Origin: Antedon mediterranea
Lineage: Eukaryota; Echinodermata; Crinoidea; Comatulida; Antedonidae
Length of the DNA: 64,000 bases
Direction of reading: 5' to 3'
NCBI RefSeq assembly: GCF_964355755.1
Contig: NC_092670.1
Location: 37,063,795 to 37,127,794 of the forward strand
Position numbers and translations under genes: made by a program. The number at the start of each line of letters is the position of its first letter. The stretch's first letter is position 1. Below, in pieces: positions 62,201 through 64,000 of this stretch. The notes beneath the pieces were generated by a model. That model was not told the DNA's origin, made no database searches, and worked only from the letters and a program-made list of their open reading frames with translations.

Positions 62201-63983
62201 GTTGAATTTAAATGGGTACTTACTGTAATGGATATCCATACTGAATCCTCTAGAACCAACATTTCCCTTAAATTCAATCCAAATTACATTTTCCGATGAC
62301 TTAAATAATCCTGCAGGAATTTGGTCACCACTATATTCAAATATTACACTTTGAAGAATAGAACTATTGCTACTGTCAGCTATACGTATGAACTCTGTCT
62401 CGTTCAATGTACCAAAGTCGTTAAATTCAATATAAATTGTAGTATACTGTGGAGATGTTATCAACCAAGTACAATTGACGTTGTTGTTAAGATCTGGGTA
62501 ATTGTATGATCGAAGTTGAAAACTTGGATTTTCTGAATCCAATTTTATATTTAGGTTTCCACAGTAAGGATCTGTTTTAGGTGAAACAGATACATTGATT
62601 AATACTCTTTAAAAGCAAAATGGTTACTCAGCAGACTTGGTTTGAGATAAGAAAACTTAAATCGTTAATATTTTCCACAGAATTTTTTCTGTTAAGGATA
62701 TTATAGTCTGGAAAAGAGATATGAAGCAAACGTACATCTTCTAGGATAAATCGTTTAGGATGGTTTTCCCTATAAAAAAAAACAATAAGACGTACCCTAC
62801 GTTTTTCTATAAACTATGGTTAACTTAACACACTATAATGTTAAAATTCATATTGATAAAACAGATCTTACCATATTCCTCTGCAGTTGCTGTTGGTTGC
62901 TGTATCGTCATTGATGTTGTTTCTTGCATAGGCGGCGGTGTATATGTTCCAATTACTAAAAAAGGTGTGTTACTTAATATCTTCGTAGTAAATTACATAA
63001 TTTTATAGGTAAAATTAAAACAATATAAAGTCTAAAAATCCAGGCATATGAGTGACTTGTGTTTATGAGCTTTCTTGAATATAGACATCTATTCTAAACT
63101 ATTGCTTTGAAGTTAGAAAGTAAGTACCCACAGACATCCAGAAATTGTTTGTTTCTTTATTGAACATTTCTTTAAACAGTTAAAGAATAGTGTGGAAGAG
63201 TGCATTTCCAAACAGTGTAGGCCTACATTAAATCTAACCAAACCCGACAGATAGGCTATGCCATAGGCCTACATTAAATCTAACCAAACCTGACAGATAG
63301 GCTATGCCATATGCCTACATTAAATCTAACCAAACCCGACAGATAGGCTATGCCATAGGCCTACATTAAATCTAACCAAACCCGACAGATAGGCTATGCC
63401 ATAGGAGGCCTACATTAAATCTAACCAAACCCGACAGATATGCCATAGGCCTACCTTCAGAAATGACAACCGTATCCCTATCTCCACCACGTAGAAAGTC
63501 GTTATCAGTTGAACCAGTTCCTTCTATTGCATCAATCAGACTTGTCTTCAGTTCATTTTCAAAGTCTGTCCTATAGTTCTTGGGCGTATTGAACGTCAAA
63601 ATGAAGTTTGCTACGATGCTTCCACCACTAGAAATATGATTAATGAATTCACGCTCATGATTAAAGACTTGAATCAGTAAACACGCATTTCATTGCAGCA
63701 TGTGCATAAATGTAAACACAAACAATACTGTAATAAAAAAATGGTCATGCACACGCCCATATCAAATATAAATATACAATAAGACACAGATTTTTTAACT
63801 TTGTCATTTTGTATTTAGGCCCAATAAACATCATTTTGTAATTCGTTCGGAATCTGGATATTAAACAAATGTTTTTCTTAATTTTTATATTTTACTATTT
63901 ACAAAACTAGTAACATACCGAAATTCGGTGACAGACGATCCAACATATGTCACATTTTCAAGTGACATGTAAACTTCATCAAG
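59253..63983 (-). CDS. SEA-CUB-CUB-inactive trypsin-CUB protein, partial (5' end beyond window)
   Basis: Exons, minus strand: 63919-63983, 63455-63627, 62872-62955, 62224-62571, 61617-61976, 61296-61452, 60830-61062, 60262-60353, 59996-60179, 59253-59620 (TAA at 59253-59255); phases agree. The first two exons form the SEA C-terminal half (GSIVA at the cleavage site) with the same phases as in the neighbouring TTSP. A short stalk and two CUB domains follow (CTWLITSP, RGFSMDIHY; CAWSVISP, RGFNITVEY). The S1-like domain lacks the RIVGG site. The His motif reads TTSEC (His57 to Glu), Asp102 is kept (NDDLAII), and GDSGGP is replaced by ELNGTQ (Ser195 to Asn, Asp189 to Thr), so it is not a protease. 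A last CUB follows (CDWTVLAPE, RGFSMSMV). The second CUB acceptor could shift 6 bp (61976 or 61982). Probably a TM-anchored binding protein; its anchor is outside the window. Confidence 0.88.
63190..63453. repeat. 46-bp minisatellite, five copies, abutting a splice donor
   Basis: Units starting GCCTACATTAAATCTAACCA begin at 63221, 63267, 63313, 63359 and 63408. The array ends at the 5' splice site (GTAGGCCTAT on the minus strand) of the SEA exon, whose last base is 63455. The donor sequence itself belongs to the repeat edge. Confidence 0.92.
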
Positions 63984-64000
63984 CTATGGGGAAAATCGTG

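Overview
The window is AT-rich, repeat-laden DNA from an intron-containing metazoan. Genes are split into short exons with GT-AG (at least one GC-AG) introns. The gene families (DUS3L, AK2, an alpha-tocopherol-transfer-protein-like lipid carrier, a histamine-H3-like amine GPCR, SEA/CUB/trypsin proteins, a PAN plus FAMeT secreted protein), the recurring AGGCCTA motif, and 5S- and tRNA-derived SINEs suggest a marine invertebrate deuterostome, most likely an echinoderm. That placement is inference; no species marker was seen.

Layout. 1-4.5 kb is a palindromic satellite. Next is adenylate kinase 2 on the minus strand (4692-7674) with two alternative P-loop-bearing first exons. A CRAL-TRIO/TTPA-like gene (8778-14511, +) starts divergently from it; its introns hold a tRNA-derived inverted repeat and two minisatellites. 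15-17.6 kb holds a MITE and a 43-bp satellite split by a composite hairpin element. A single-exon amine-type GPCR (18813-20048/20189, -) lies next to a LINE 3' end. 21-27.9 kb has no recognised gene but several MITEs. DUS3L (27976-35657, -) contains a 1.6-kb G-rich minisatellite and an in-frame 120-bp duplication; X-box-like motifs cluster upstream. A six-exon secreted protein with the order Ly6, Pro-Ser-Thr repeat, PAN, FAMeT occupies 40866-45727 (-). 46-52.3 kb is repeat-rich and gene-poor. Two neighbouring S1-family genes end the window. The first is a complete type II transmembrane serine protease (52406-57609, -: cytosolic tail, TM, SEA, Thr-rich stalk, active trypsin domain). The second is the 3' part of an upstream relative (59253-63983, -: SEA, CUB, CUB, inactive trypsin-like domain, CUB) that continues past the right edge.

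These genes do not form an operon or shared pathway. The clearest functional group is the right-hand pair: an active membrane-anchored protease beside a SEA-linked protease homologue that has lost His57 and Ser195. At least six TIR-element families are repeated here, several with multiple copies. All exon models were assembled by eye from reading frames, splice signals and intron phases, and fit in phase throughout; UTRs are mostly undefined.
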